Positions 1 through 8,118 of a DNA stretch of 64,000 nucleotides are shown one piece after another. The number at the start of each line of letters is the position of its first letter. Position 1 is the first letter of the stretch. A program made the translations under genes and the position numbers. Source of the stretch: Lunatibacter salilacus (GTDB lineage Bacteria; Bacteroidota; Bacteroidia; Cytophagales; Cyclobacteriaceae); NCBI RefSeq assembly GCF_009797935.1, contig NZ_VOLC01000007.1:124001-188000 (forward strand), given 5' to 3'. A model generated the notes under the pieces. The model saw only the letters and a program-made list of their open reading frames with translations, did not search any database and was not told where the DNA came from.

Positions 1-1605
1 TTGCCTCACGGTAAGAAGTTGCCTGTCCGGATCACTCTCATCAATATCAATGGCCAATACTGGATGACCAGAATCCAAAAACCACTGGTTGAAAAACCAA
101 TTCATATCTCTTCCGGTAACATGTTCGAAAGCCAACCTGAGATCGTGCACTTCCACGCTTCCAAATGCATTTGCTTCCAAATAATGTTTCAATGCCGCAA
201 AAAATGCCTCATCGCCCACACTTTTGCGTAACATATGAAGAATCCGTCCACCCTTGGCGTAGCTGTGGCTATCAAACATATCCTCCTTATCCTCATATTG
301 AAACCGGATAAGGTCAACCTGCTTTTCTTGGGACTCATAGAAATATTGTTCCATGGCATCAAGGTGGTGCTTGTCCGCTTTGTCCTTTCCTTCCTTGTAT
401 TCAAACCAGAGATACTCCGAGTAATCAGCAAATGCTTCGTTCAAAGGCAAATTGGACCAAGACTCGGTTGTAACCAAATTGCCAAACCACTGGTGAAATA
501 GCTCATGGGCTATAATATAATCCCACTCACTATCCAGTGCCTCCCGTTCATCCAAGTTCAATGCCTCCATGAAAATGGACACCGTTGTGTTTTCCATAGC
601 ACCAGAAACAAAGTCCCGTACGACAACCTGATCATACTTTTGCCATGGATAATCCACACCAAGTAGTTCTGAGAAAAACCCGATCATTTCCGGCGTGTGT
701 TGAAACACCGTCTTGGCACCTTCAGCATATTTTTCTTCCACATAATAATTGACCGCAAGGTTCTTCCAGCTATCCTTTATTTCAGCAAACTCGCCTATTG
801 CCAATGCTGAGAGATAGGGAGCATGGGGCATATCCATCACCCAATGATCGGTCCTGGTACCATCATCGTTCAGTTGCTGATTGACGAGCTTTCCATTACT
901 ACGCGAAATAAATCTTTCCGGCACCCTCAATTTAAAATCGTGGGTTTGCCGTTCATTCGGGCTGTCAATTGTTGGGTACCACTTCGAACTAAATTCAGTC
1001 TCTCCCTGAGTCCATATCTGTATGGGCTTGTCTTCCGTCCCTGATGGGTTGATGAAGTAAAGGCCTTTGGTATCTGTGATCGCCGTACCGCCCGGTACAG
1101 TTGTTTCCTCGGGTTTGGCGATATATTTTATCCCTACCTGTAGCGAATCGTTTGATGTATATGCTCGTGGTAAATATACAGTCACCCGTTTTGGCGTGTA
1201 GGAAAAATTAAGCGTAGAAGTTATTCCCGATTCGTCCAACCATACATCCGATATTTCAAAGTCCTTTGCGTCAAGCTCAAGAATTTCCTGATCGTAAAAG
1301 TAGGGCTTCAGAAGAAGAAGGGCGCTTCCTTTTACTTGACTGGTTTCAAAGTCAAACGACAAATCCAGCGAAGTATGGATCAGGTCAAATTTCCTCTCCC
1401 GGCTCGGACGGTACCCCTCCATGGTCGCTTCTTTCAGTCTCATTAGCGAATCCGGCGCACTGGGAATAATTAACTCCAATGCCTCATTCTCCCCTACTGA
1501 TTCGATAATCGGTTCAGGTTGGGGGGTGATTTGGGCATTTTTGCAGGAAAAAAGAAGTAAAAAATTAATTGCAAATAGAGAATAGAAGTAAAATGAATAG
1601 CGCAT
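1..1605 (-). CDS. M1 family metallopeptidase (aminopeptidase N-like), 3' end outside the window
   Basis: Zinc aminopeptidase that removes N-terminal residues from peptides, here probably anchored in the periplasm or on the surface. The frame is open from ATG at 1605 to base 1 (535 codons), so the C-terminus is missing. The N-terminus is a lipoprotein signal with a candidate lipid-attachment Cys at residue 21. The exopeptidase motif GAMEN is at about residues 335-339. The zinc motif HELFH is at 367-371, and the third ligand Glu is at about 390, giving the spacing HExxH-x18-E of family M1. It is transcribed away from the biotin carrier gene. The family call is firm; the substrate is unknown. 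Confidence 0.93.
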   Translation of the reverse strand, partial: MRYSFYFYSLFAINFLLLFSCKNAQITPQPEPIIESVGENEALELIIPSAPDSLMRLKEATMEGYRPSRERKFDLIHTSLDLSFDFETSQVKGSALLLLKPYFYDQEILELDAKDFEISDVWLDESGITSTLNFSYTPKRVTVYLPRAYTSNDSLQVGIKYIAKPEETTVPGGTAITDTKGLYFINPSGTEDKPIQIWTQGETEFSSKWYPTIDSPNERQTHDFKLRVPERFISRSNGKLVNQQLNDDGTRTDHWVMDMPHAPYLSALAIGEFAEIKDSWKNLAVNYYVEEKYAEGAKTVFQHTPEMIGFFSELLGVDYPWQKYDQVVVRDFVSGAMENTTVSIFMEALNLDEREALDSEWDYIIAHELFHQWFGNLVTTESWSNLPLNEAFADYSEYLWFEYKEGKDKADKHHLDAMEQYFYESQEKQVDLIRFQYEDKEDMFDSHSYAKGGRILHMLRKSVGDEAFFAALKHYLEANAFGSVEVHDLRLAFEHVTGRDMNWFFNQWFLDSGHPVLAIDIDESDPDRQLLTVRQ

Positions 1606-1737
1606 ATTTGAAGAAAATAATTTTCCCTAAGGAATTATTAAGTTATGTTTCTAAAATAAATTCCCATGGATGGGGTGGAGGTAATCCTTGAAGCAGTCAA
1701 AACTTACAAATAGAATCGCCGCTTTAAAAGAAACGAA

Positions 1738-2232
1738 ATGTATGAAGTAAAATTGAAAAATGAAGTCTACCTGGTTGAAAAAAATGGGGAGCAAACCAAA
1801 GTCAACGGGGAGATAATCTCGATGGATAGTGTGAAAATAGGCGAAAATGCATTCCATTTGCTTGTTGACAAGCAGTCACTGACAATGGAAATCGTATCCT
1901 GGGATCCTTCTACAAAAAAACTTCAGATAAAGCTGAATGATCGATTGGCTGAACTAATAGTCAGTACTGAGCAGGACTTACTATTGGAGAAGATGGGATT
2001 AAAGCAGACCAAGGGGAATCTTTTAACCGAAATAAAAGCACCCATGCCCGGTCTTATACTGGATATTCCCATCAAAGAAGGTGATACTGTAGAAAAGGGC
2101 GAGGTATTGATTGTCTTGGAGGCAATGAAAATGGAAAATTCCATTAAGTCCTCCCAATCGGGCACAATCAGGAAAATCCTTGTCGACACTGGTCAGGGCG
2201 TGGAAAAAAATCAGGTGATGATCCAATTTTAA
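1738..2232 (+). CDS. Biotin carboxyl carrier protein (biotinyl-lipoyl domain protein)
   Basis: Small carrier that holds biotin for a carboxylase (acetyl- or propionyl-CoA type). The C-terminal half is a biotinyl domain with the motif EAMKMEN; the biotin-accepting Lys is residue 131 of 164. A Pro-rich APMPG segment lies about 30 residues before it, as in biotin carboxylase alpha subunits. The N-terminal ~90 residues match the linker-like region seen in the Bacteroidota version of this carrier. Family members usually sit beside a biotin carboxylase (accC) and a carboxyltransferase (pccB/mmdA); neither is here, so its partner enzymes must be elsewhere or outside the window. The ATG at 1738 is the first good start. 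Confidence 0.9.
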   Translation: MYEVKLKNEVYLVEKNGEQTKVNGEIISMDSVKIGENAFHLLVDKQSLTMEIVSWDPSTKKLQIKLNDRLAELIVSTEQDLLLEKMGLKQTKGNLLTEIKAPMPGLILDIPIKEGDTVEKGEVLIVLEAMKMENSIKSSQSGTIRKILVDTGQGVEKNQVMIQF

Positions 2233-2569
2233 AGAATAGATTTAGTTTTGTAAAAAACAAGAAATTATCTTTGTCCGGTTTGAATCATGTAATATTTGAG
2301 TTGATTTCCATTTCAAAGGCTTAATTGAAGGCGCTAATACGTGCAAAATTCAAGGCTGATTATGATTCGAACGTTGTGACACCAGCTGGATAATGCCTTG
2401 CGGGCTAGTTGGATAGACAAGCGTTTTTTCTTAAACTGAAAACAAATTTTAAGCTGATGAAAGCGAGCATGACGAAAGCGTTACACACCGGATGATTATC
2501 ACGGTGAGATTCCACCCCGACTGCTAGTGCGGGGCAAATTCTGACCTTTGAAAAACAAAATATAAACAG
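2233..2569. other. Intergenic region upstream of pyrH
   Basis: 337 bases without a gene. The first ~220 bases show nothing I recognise beyond a TATCTTTG stretch near 2266 that resembles the Bacteroidota -7 box (TAnnTTTG). The last ~115 bases are a copy of the interspersed ATGAAA-bounded element described separately, including an inserted hairpin at 2515-2534. Confidence 0.6.
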
Positions 2570-2575
2570 ATGAAA
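2457..2575 (+). repeat. ATGAAA-bounded interspersed element, copy 1 (leader of pyrH)
   Basis: Begins with ATGAAAGCGAGCATGACG and ends with AAACAGATGAAA, where the last ATG is the pyrH start codon. It aligns along its whole length with the elements at 28684-28867 and 34956-35050 in the same orientation relative to the downstream gene. This copy differs in two ways. It carries about 26 extra bases containing a hairpin at 2515-2534 (CCCCG/CGGGG plus ACT/AGT, loop GCT). It also has a one-base deletion near 2490 that ends the leader reading frame early. The internal TGACG-AAAG-CGTTA stem (one wobble pair) is kept. Confidence 0.8.
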
Positions 2576-3280
2576 TACAAAAGAATCCTCCTCAAACTTA
2601 GTGGTGAGGCCCTAATGGGTGACAAATCCTATGGCATTGACTCCAAAATACTACAGCAATACGCTGACGAAATCAAGGCAGTACGTGATCAGGGAGTAGA
2701 AATCGCCGTTGTAATCGGAGGAGGTAATATTTTTAGGGGAGTGCAAGCCGGTCATGTGGGTATTGACCGGGTCCAAGGAGACTACATGGGCATGCTTGCC
2801 ACCCTTATCAATGCCATGGCACTTCAGAGTGCCCTCGAACAAAACGGCATGTACACTAGGCTGATGTCTGGTATTAAAGTAGAGAGTGTATGTGAGCCCT
2901 TTATCCGCCGACGGGCCATCCGACACCTTGAAAAAGGAAGAATCGTCATTTTCGGCGCCGGAATCGGAAACCCATACTTCACAACTGACTCTACTGCCAG
3001 CCTAAGGGCCATCGAAATAGAAGCGGAAGTGGTGCTAAAAGGTACCCGAGTCGATGGTGTCTACACTGCAGATCCCGAAAAAGATAAGACAGCTACCCGC
3101 TACGCCACTATTTCTTTTCAGGAAGTGTACGAAAAAAACCTCAATGTTATGGACATGACCGCTTTCACCCTTTGCCAAGAAAACAACCTCCCTATTATCG
3201 TCTTTGACATGAATAAAAAAGACAACCTCATCAACCTCGTAAAAGGAGAGGACGTAGGGACTCTTATAACTTCTAAATAA
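2570..3280 (+). CDS. pyrH: UMP kinase
   Basis: Phosphorylates UMP to UDP with ATP in pyrimidine nucleotide synthesis. It is cytosolic and forms a hexamer in this family. At 236 residues it has the normal bacterial length. It opens with the KLSGEAL segment and has the GGGNIFRG nucleotide-binding loop near residues 55-62, as in the amino-acid kinase fold, with the conserved D-x-T-A-F-T-L-C region near the C-terminus. The start ATG at 2570 is also the last ATG of an interspersed element. frr follows after 12 bases, the usual pyrH-frr arrangement, so the two are probably co-transcribed and end at the terminator at 3861-3889. Confidence 0.97.
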   Translation: MKYKRILLKLSGEALMGDKSYGIDSKILQQYADEIKAVRDQGVEIAVVIGGGNIFRGVQAGHVGIDRVQGDYMGMLATLINAMALQSALEQNGMYTRLMSGIKVESVCEPFIRRRAIRHLEKGRIVIFGAGIGNPYFTTDSTASLRAIEIEAEVVLKGTRVDGVYTADPEKDKTATRYATISFQEVYEKNLNVMDMTAFTLCQENNLPIIVFDMNKKDNLINLVKGEDVGTLITSK

Positions 3281-3292
3281 GCTAAACTTACC

Positions 3293-3853
3293 ATGGAAGA
3301 AATCCAATTATACCTCGAAGAAGCTGAATTACTGATGAAAAAAGCAGTGGACCATACCGCTGCCGAACTTGTAAAAATACGCGCAGGGAAAGCCATGCCG
3401 AATTTTTTGGACGGCATAGTAGTGTCCTACTACGGTGCGCCCACTCCTCTACAACAAATAGCGTCTGTAACTACCCCTGACGCTCGGACCCTCGCCATTA
3501 AGCCCTGGGAAAGGAACTTGATCTCAGAGATTGAGAAGGCGATCATCAACTCCGATTTGGGTCTGAATCCCCAAAACAACGGGGAAATGATCATGCTAAC
3601 CATCCCACCACTCACGGAGGAGCGCAGAAAAAACCTCGTGAAGCAGGTGAAAAACGAGTGCGAAAATGGAAAAATAAGCATCAGGACCGTAAGAAAAGAC
3701 ACGAATGAGGGATTAAGAAAGCTTCAAAAGGACGGAGCGCCGGAAGATGAAGTGAAGAGAGGTGAAGATATCGTGCAAAAATATACAGATAAATATTCCA
3801 GCAAAATCGATGACCACTTCGCCAAAAAAGAGGAAGAAATCATGAAAGTATAA
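3293..3853 (+). CDS. frr: Ribosome recycling factor
   Basis: Splits the post-termination ribosome together with EF-G. The 186-residue length and the sequence match the family: the RAGKA-x-P-x-x-LDGI-x-V-x-YYG segment, PWER, and the C-terminal coiled-coil helices rich in Lys and Glu. It lies 12 bases after pyrH on the same strand and is followed by a strong terminator hairpin. Confidence 0.97.
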   Translation: MEEIQLYLEEAELLMKKAVDHTAAELVKIRAGKAMPNFLDGIVVSYYGAPTPLQQIASVTTPDARTLAIKPWERNLISEIEKAIINSDLGLNPQNNGEMIMLTIPPLTEERRKNLVKQVKNECENGKISIRTVRKDTNEGLRKLQKDGAPEDEVKRGEDIVQKYTDKYSSKIDDHFAKKEEEIMKV

Positions 3854-3860
3854 TTACTCA

Positions 3861-3889
3861 AAAAAAGGACGGGAAGGACCCGTCCTTTT
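3861..3889 (+). terminator. Rho-independent terminator after frr
   Basis: Perfect 11-bp inverted repeat AAAAGGACGGG / CCCGTCCTTTT around the loop AAGGA. The stem is flanked by A and T runs, so it can work for frr and for the convergent beta-barrel gene. Confidence 0.85.
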
Positions 3890-3930
3890 ACATTCTATAT
3901 TACTTGCAATTGCAAACCAACCGCTATTCC

Positions 3931-4617
3931 TTATTTAAACCAGCGGTCGGTACTTATTCCAAATCCTACAAATAACCCGATGTAGGATGCCCTACTGCTG
4001 AAATCAATCTCTTGGCTGTTGAATTCGGTACGTTCAAATCTTAATTCATCAAGAGTTCCAACTCCCTGCTGATACCTTAGCCCGGCCAAGAAATAATTGT
4101 TTCGTTTGATGTACTTTTTGATCCCAACATCAAACCTCAGTAGAAAATTAGAATTTATACTACCCGTGGTGCCGCCAAAGCCTCCACCACCAGAAAAGTT
4201 CGGGGGATCACGGTTGAGGGCCACACCTATCGCAGGCTGCACGTACAACTCAAATTTTTCCTTCGGAATACTATACCTCGCTCCTAGAGAATAATTCCCG
4301 AAATTATTTCCAAACACGGAATCTTTGTTCTCAAAAACATTTCCATTAGCTAATTGCTGCCTCATTCCAATCGGCCTGTGCAGATATTCGCCCTGAAGAA
4401 CTACCTGCCATTGATCGGTAACTTTGCCAACGACACTCAATCCCAGATGATAGCCCATCGTGGGGAACAAAGTCATTTCATCTCCGTCTGGTGAGGAAAT
4501 CGTCGCATTATAAAATCCCACAGAAGGACCCCCGTACCCCTCAAACTGTAATAATCCCTGGGAATTTGCATGGTAGCCGACTAGGACAAAAATGAGGCTA
4601 AAAATTAAAAACTTCAT
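3931..4617 (-). CDS. Outer-membrane beta-barrel family protein of unknown function
   Basis: 228 residues with a Sec signal peptide (about 1-19, cleavage after H-A-N-S-Q). The rest shows alternating polar and hydrophobic residues, Gly/Tyr-rich turns, and repeated segments of about 10 residues such as Y-S-L-G-A-R-Y and Y-F-L-A-G-L-R-Y. It ends in Phe-Lys after an FVGFGIS strand. This is the pattern of small porin-like barrel proteins common in Bacteroidota. A Gly-rich loop (GGGGFGG) lies near residue 143. No enzyme motif is seen and the function is unknown. It converges on frr. Confidence 0.7.
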   Translation of the reverse strand: MKFLIFSLIFVLVGYHANSQGLLQFEGYGGPSVGFYNATISSPDGDEMTLFPTMGYHLGLSVVGKVTDQWQVVLQGEYLHRPIGMRQQLANGNVFENKDSVFGNNFGNYSLGARYSIPKEKFELYVQPAIGVALNRDPPNFSGGGGFGGTTGSINSNFLLRFDVGIKKYIKRNNYFLAGLRYQQGVGTLDELRFERTEFNSQEIDFSSRASYIGLFVGFGISTDRWFK

Positions 4618-5053
4618 GTCAATAATATCTTGTAGTTAGTAAATAATTGTAAAGCTAAATAAATGTTTAAAGCCTAAAATATATATTAAAAATTAAATTT
4701 TTTCAAATTTAACTAATATTAACATGTACAACTAAAAATCGATTGAGGGATTATTTTGGTGAATATATCAGGACCAATACTTTCCAAAATATTCGTAAAC
4801 TTAGCAAAAAGGGAAATAAGCAAGTTGATTGGTCATAAGTTTTTTGTCCTGGAATGAGTAGGACTAAGATTATTAAAATCTCGGCTAATTTGTCTAGAGT
4901 TTGAGGAGTTTCTGTTAGATCGTTGTAAAAAATCAGTGTCATTAAATAGGGTAAAAAGATAAAATAAAGAACAGACAGCCATAAGCTGACCATTCTTTCC
5001 TATAGTAAACCTTACAGTGGCAAATATATGGAATTTCAAATAGAAAATGAAAA
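4618..5053. other. AT-rich intergenic region
   Basis: 436 bases between two minus-strand genes. The sequence is AT-rich with scattered stop codons in most frames. Short hydrophobic reading frames exist on the minus strand but lack convincing codon use. I see no terminator, RNA or repeat. Confidence 0.5.
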
Positions 5054-7693
5054 TTATTCCCCCGAGCTGATAGTGATAAAGGTTGCTATGCCGAAACGTG
5101 GTCCGGAGTGGACATAGGCCCCGTTTTCAAACCCAGCTGCAAATTCCACCCTAAATATGCGCCATAAATTATCCAAAGAATACCCGATCTCCATGTAATG
5201 GGGAGAGGTGTCCGTTTTGAGGTAATTGAAAAAGATGTTTTCCCGAACCCCCGTGAAACGTAGCATTGGCAACTGGGTGAATAAAAATTTCCTGAACTGG
5301 TAGTGAAGGATTCCGCCTATATAGTTTGCATCCGTACTAAATCGGTAGTAATCAAGCAACCGATATTCTGAAGCGGCACCCATACTGGTAAAAATAGTCC
5401 TGTTGCCTCCGAAGTGTTTGAAATCCATAAAATACACCTGCGATCTATTCAAAAATGATCCCGCAGTTAGATTGATATCCAATTTGCCACTTACCCCAAA
5501 AGAAAAGGCATGCCTGAAATTAGCTTCCAATTGGTCAAATTGTGAAGACTGATTTGCCGATGCAACCGGTATGCCTTTATTGTAAGCCAATGTCAAATGC
5601 GGGGCAGTGCTGTAGAGCGGAGATTTTCTGTTGTTGCGGATACTGTATTTCAACCCGGGTCTCCAGGAAATATGGGATCGCCATAGATACAGGCGATGAT
5701 CAGAAAAACCGCTCTTTGTCGCTGAACTATTACCCGGTCTATTGGAGGTTACTCTTCTTTGAGCACCCTCTCTGAAGCTGTAACTGCTTGTGTTTTCCAA
5801 GAATGTTCTTTCCGCATATTCTATTCCCGACCCAACCGTCAAAGCTGCACTGACCTGTCTTTCCAAATCCACCCGCAGGTACCGCTGCTCATAGAGCTTC
5901 ATCCAGTTTTGACTAAGTAACAGGGTGTAGGCACTATTCACCCACTCCGATATGGGTTCCTCTCTGTTTAGCTGAAAAATAAAACGTCCACCTTCCGCCG
6001 AAAGCTGGGTATGCGATCCTTCATTTCTAATCAAACCTGTGACAGCAAGTCTACCGTACAAGGTTTTACTAGACAATCCGTATCTTCCCTCAGGTCGGAT
6101 TAGCACCTGTTTGGTTCGGAAATTGACACTGTCCGCCAACTTTTCTCTTTTTCTATACCTCAGGTATCCCGCCAAACCGAATTTAAATCCTTCCACGGAG
6201 TTGAATCCCTTTTTTCCGGCATTGTTGTAGAAGCCTGCGGACAACCCTCTGCCAAAAAAATAATCTCCGCCACCAAGCACGTCAAATACTTGGAATTTTT
6301 TGTTTATGCTTGTATCCGTACTTTCGGGTGTGGCCTCTTTGGCTGATTCTACTCTAGCCAGGCTATCATCTCGCCGGTAACCCTGGATTTCCTCGGAAGT
6401 CAAAGCCACTGGCCGTATGCTGTCCCAAAAGTTTAATTCCCGTTTTGTGGCCAAACTATCTACCGCATATTTTCTTTCGCGAACTACTTCATTGTTTTCC
6501 CTCTCCAATTCAATTTGCTTTTCATAGGTACGGATCATTTTTCGAAAGGATTTTTGTGACATTTGTTCCGCTGCAGCAAGTTGCTCTGTTACTGATTCCC
6601 GTTTGTCAAATCCAGAAAGATCGGCGGGTAATTCCTCCACTTTTTCATCCAATATGGCTGTTTCCGCTATCAAGTCTGGATTCAGTTCCAGCACATACTC
6701 ACCTGTAGAAGCCAAATATTGAAATTCCCCTCCAAAGCCGAAAAACTTTCCGCTGACTTGGTAGGTGTGGGTGACAGGCATCCAGACATTTTCAGCAATC
6801 GGAGCAAACTGCTGCTTTGCCTTAATTTGAAATCCCAGATAAGATGTCTCCAAATCAAAACTATGGATGGCCCACAAATCTTCAATAATATACAAATAGC
6901 CGTCAAATACACGCTCTCCGGGAGATCTTGGCCTCACTCTGATTTTATTTACCAACACGCCATTGTCCATAAAAGACCCCATAAATTGGAAACGGTAATA
7001 GGAAAAGGCCATTTTGGACAAAGGAGATATAATGTCCACCACCTTATCCTGATAAAACGTCGCTGCTATATAAGGAGACGGGGACGTTTGCATATCTTCT
7101 CCTACGGTCCGTATAGCTATTACTTTTTCCTCCAGGTAATTTGGCTGTCTGAAGGTAATTTCAGAAATCGATTCCGTGGTATAGGCCTCATTCAGGTTTA
7201 GGCCCTCTTCTGCCAATTTTTTACGAACAAAAAAAGGAGCGTTCGTCAGTTTACCAGTCCCCTTCAAATACACCTTCATCGAATAGCTGTCTACCTGTAG
7301 GCGGTGATAATCGGATTTGGCAATCGCCCTGCGCATCACTGTCAACGCGGGATCCTCCTGTTTGCTATCTACTGTAACTTCTTTCAACGCATACATCTGT
7401 TCCTTGAGGACAAAATCTACTTCCACCCAATTCTGGTCTATTTCTACTGTTTTCAGAACAGATTCGTATCCCATAAACTGAATCCACACATCATACACCC
7501 CCGGCTTCAAATTCAATTGAAAATAGCCCTCGGCGTTGGAGGGAATTCCGTCTCCCAAATTTCTGATAAATATGGAGGCAAAAGGCAAGGGATTGCCCCT
7601 TTCATTACGCACATATCCTCTGACCCCCTGCGCGAAAGTTTGCAGGTCCAAGAACAATATCAAAGACAAAAGAATCAAAATTTTAATCCGCAT
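5054..7693 (-). CDS. DUF5686 / CarboxypepD-regulatory-like outer-membrane protein
   Basis: 879-residue protein with a signal peptide (about 1-21, ...T-F-A-Q). A CarboxypepD_reg-like beta-sandwich follows (about 22-105, with the G-Y-V-R-N-E-R-G-N-P-L-P-F-A-S motif). The long remainder resembles DUF5686, a Bacteroidota family predicted to form a C-terminal outer-membrane barrel. Residues ~370-440 are Glu/Lys-rich and probably helical. The closing strand region (FRVEFAAGFENG ... FGIATFITISSGE) fits a barrel end. The function of the family is unknown; TonB-like uptake is not shown because no plug domain is visible. It is monocistronic as seen here. Confidence 0.85.
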   Translation of the reverse strand: MRIKILILLSLILFLDLQTFAQGVRGYVRNERGNPLPFASIFIRNLGDGIPSNAEGYFQLNLKPGVYDVWIQFMGYESVLKTVEIDQNWVEVDFVLKEQMYALKEVTVDSKQEDPALTVMRRAIAKSDYHRLQVDSYSMKVYLKGTGKLTNAPFFVRKKLAEEGLNLNEAYTTESISEITFRQPNYLEEKVIAIRTVGEDMQTSPSPYIAATFYQDKVVDIISPLSKMAFSYYRFQFMGSFMDNGVLVNKIRVRPRSPGERVFDGYLYIIEDLWAIHSFDLETSYLGFQIKAKQQFAPIAENVWMPVTHTYQVSGKFFGFGGEFQYLASTGEYVLELNPDLIAETAILDEKVEELPADLSGFDKRESVTEQLAAAEQMSQKSFRKMIRTYEKQIELERENNEVVRERKYAVDSLATKRELNFWDSIRPVALTSEEIQGYRRDDSLARVESAKEATPESTDTSINKKFQVFDVLGGGDYFFGRGLSAGFYNNAGKKGFNSVEGFKFGLAGYLRYRKREKLADSVNFRTKQVLIRPEGRYGLSSKTLYGRLAVTGLIRNEGSHTQLSAEGGRFIFQLNREEPISEWVNSAYTLLLSQNWMKLYEQRYLRVDLERQVSAALTVGSGIEYAERTFLENTSSYSFREGAQRRVTSNRPGNSSATKSGFSDHRLYLWRSHISWRPGLKYSIRNNRKSPLYSTAPHLTLAYNKGIPVASANQSSQFDQLEANFRHAFSFGVSGKLDINLTAGSFLNRSQVYFMDFKHFGGNRTIFTSMGAASEYRLLDYYRFSTDANYIGGILHYQFRKFLFTQLPMLRFTGVRENIFFNYLKTDTSPHYMEIGYSLDNLWRIFRVEFAAGFENGAYVHSGPRFGIATFITISSGE

Positions 7694-8118
7694 TACCCGA
7701 TTGATTTTTTGATTTAAATACCCAATTTACCTACCATCACATCACTACCCCGAAAATCACAATTCTAGTTACTAACGGTTGTTATGAAAAAAAGTAACCA
7801 CCTGAAGCATTTAATTTAAACCTAACTTTTTAGGATATTTTTTCCGGTTTTTTCTCCAAAAACATGCCGTTTTTTGTACTTTTTTTTTAAAACTCTAAAT
7901 TTAACAGAATGATAATAATCAGTTCAGTCTATTGTGTAACCATTAACTATAATTAACTTATTTTAACACATTAATAAAATAACTTTAAAAAAACACCTCC
8001 TAATTAATTAATCAGAAATTTGTACCGGATTTCAGGGATTGCATAAAATAAATATTCCTCACATATTTAACGTGTTATTTTAACAATCATTAAATCTATT
8101 ACCTAAATCAAAAAATGT
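7694..8118. other. Divergent promoter region between the DUF5686 and susC genes
   Basis: 425 bases, AT-rich, between genes that point apart, so promoters for both must be here. There are several A/T runs of five or more and a TAACTTTA stretch near 7979 that weakly resembles TAnnTTTG. I cannot place a promoter with confidence, and I see no repeat or RNA. Confidence 0.5.

Noticed and set aside
1665-1712. 15-codon frame reading M-D-G-V-E-V-I-L-E-A-V-K-T-Y-K upstream of the biotin carrier
   Set aside because: The LEAVK resemblance to the biotin motif LEAMK is short and out of context; treated as chance.
4751-4993. Hydrophobic 80-residue minus-strand frame
   Set aside because: Lies in AT-rich intergenic DNA, where Leu/Ile/Phe-rich frames arise by chance. 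No family match and no clear start signal.
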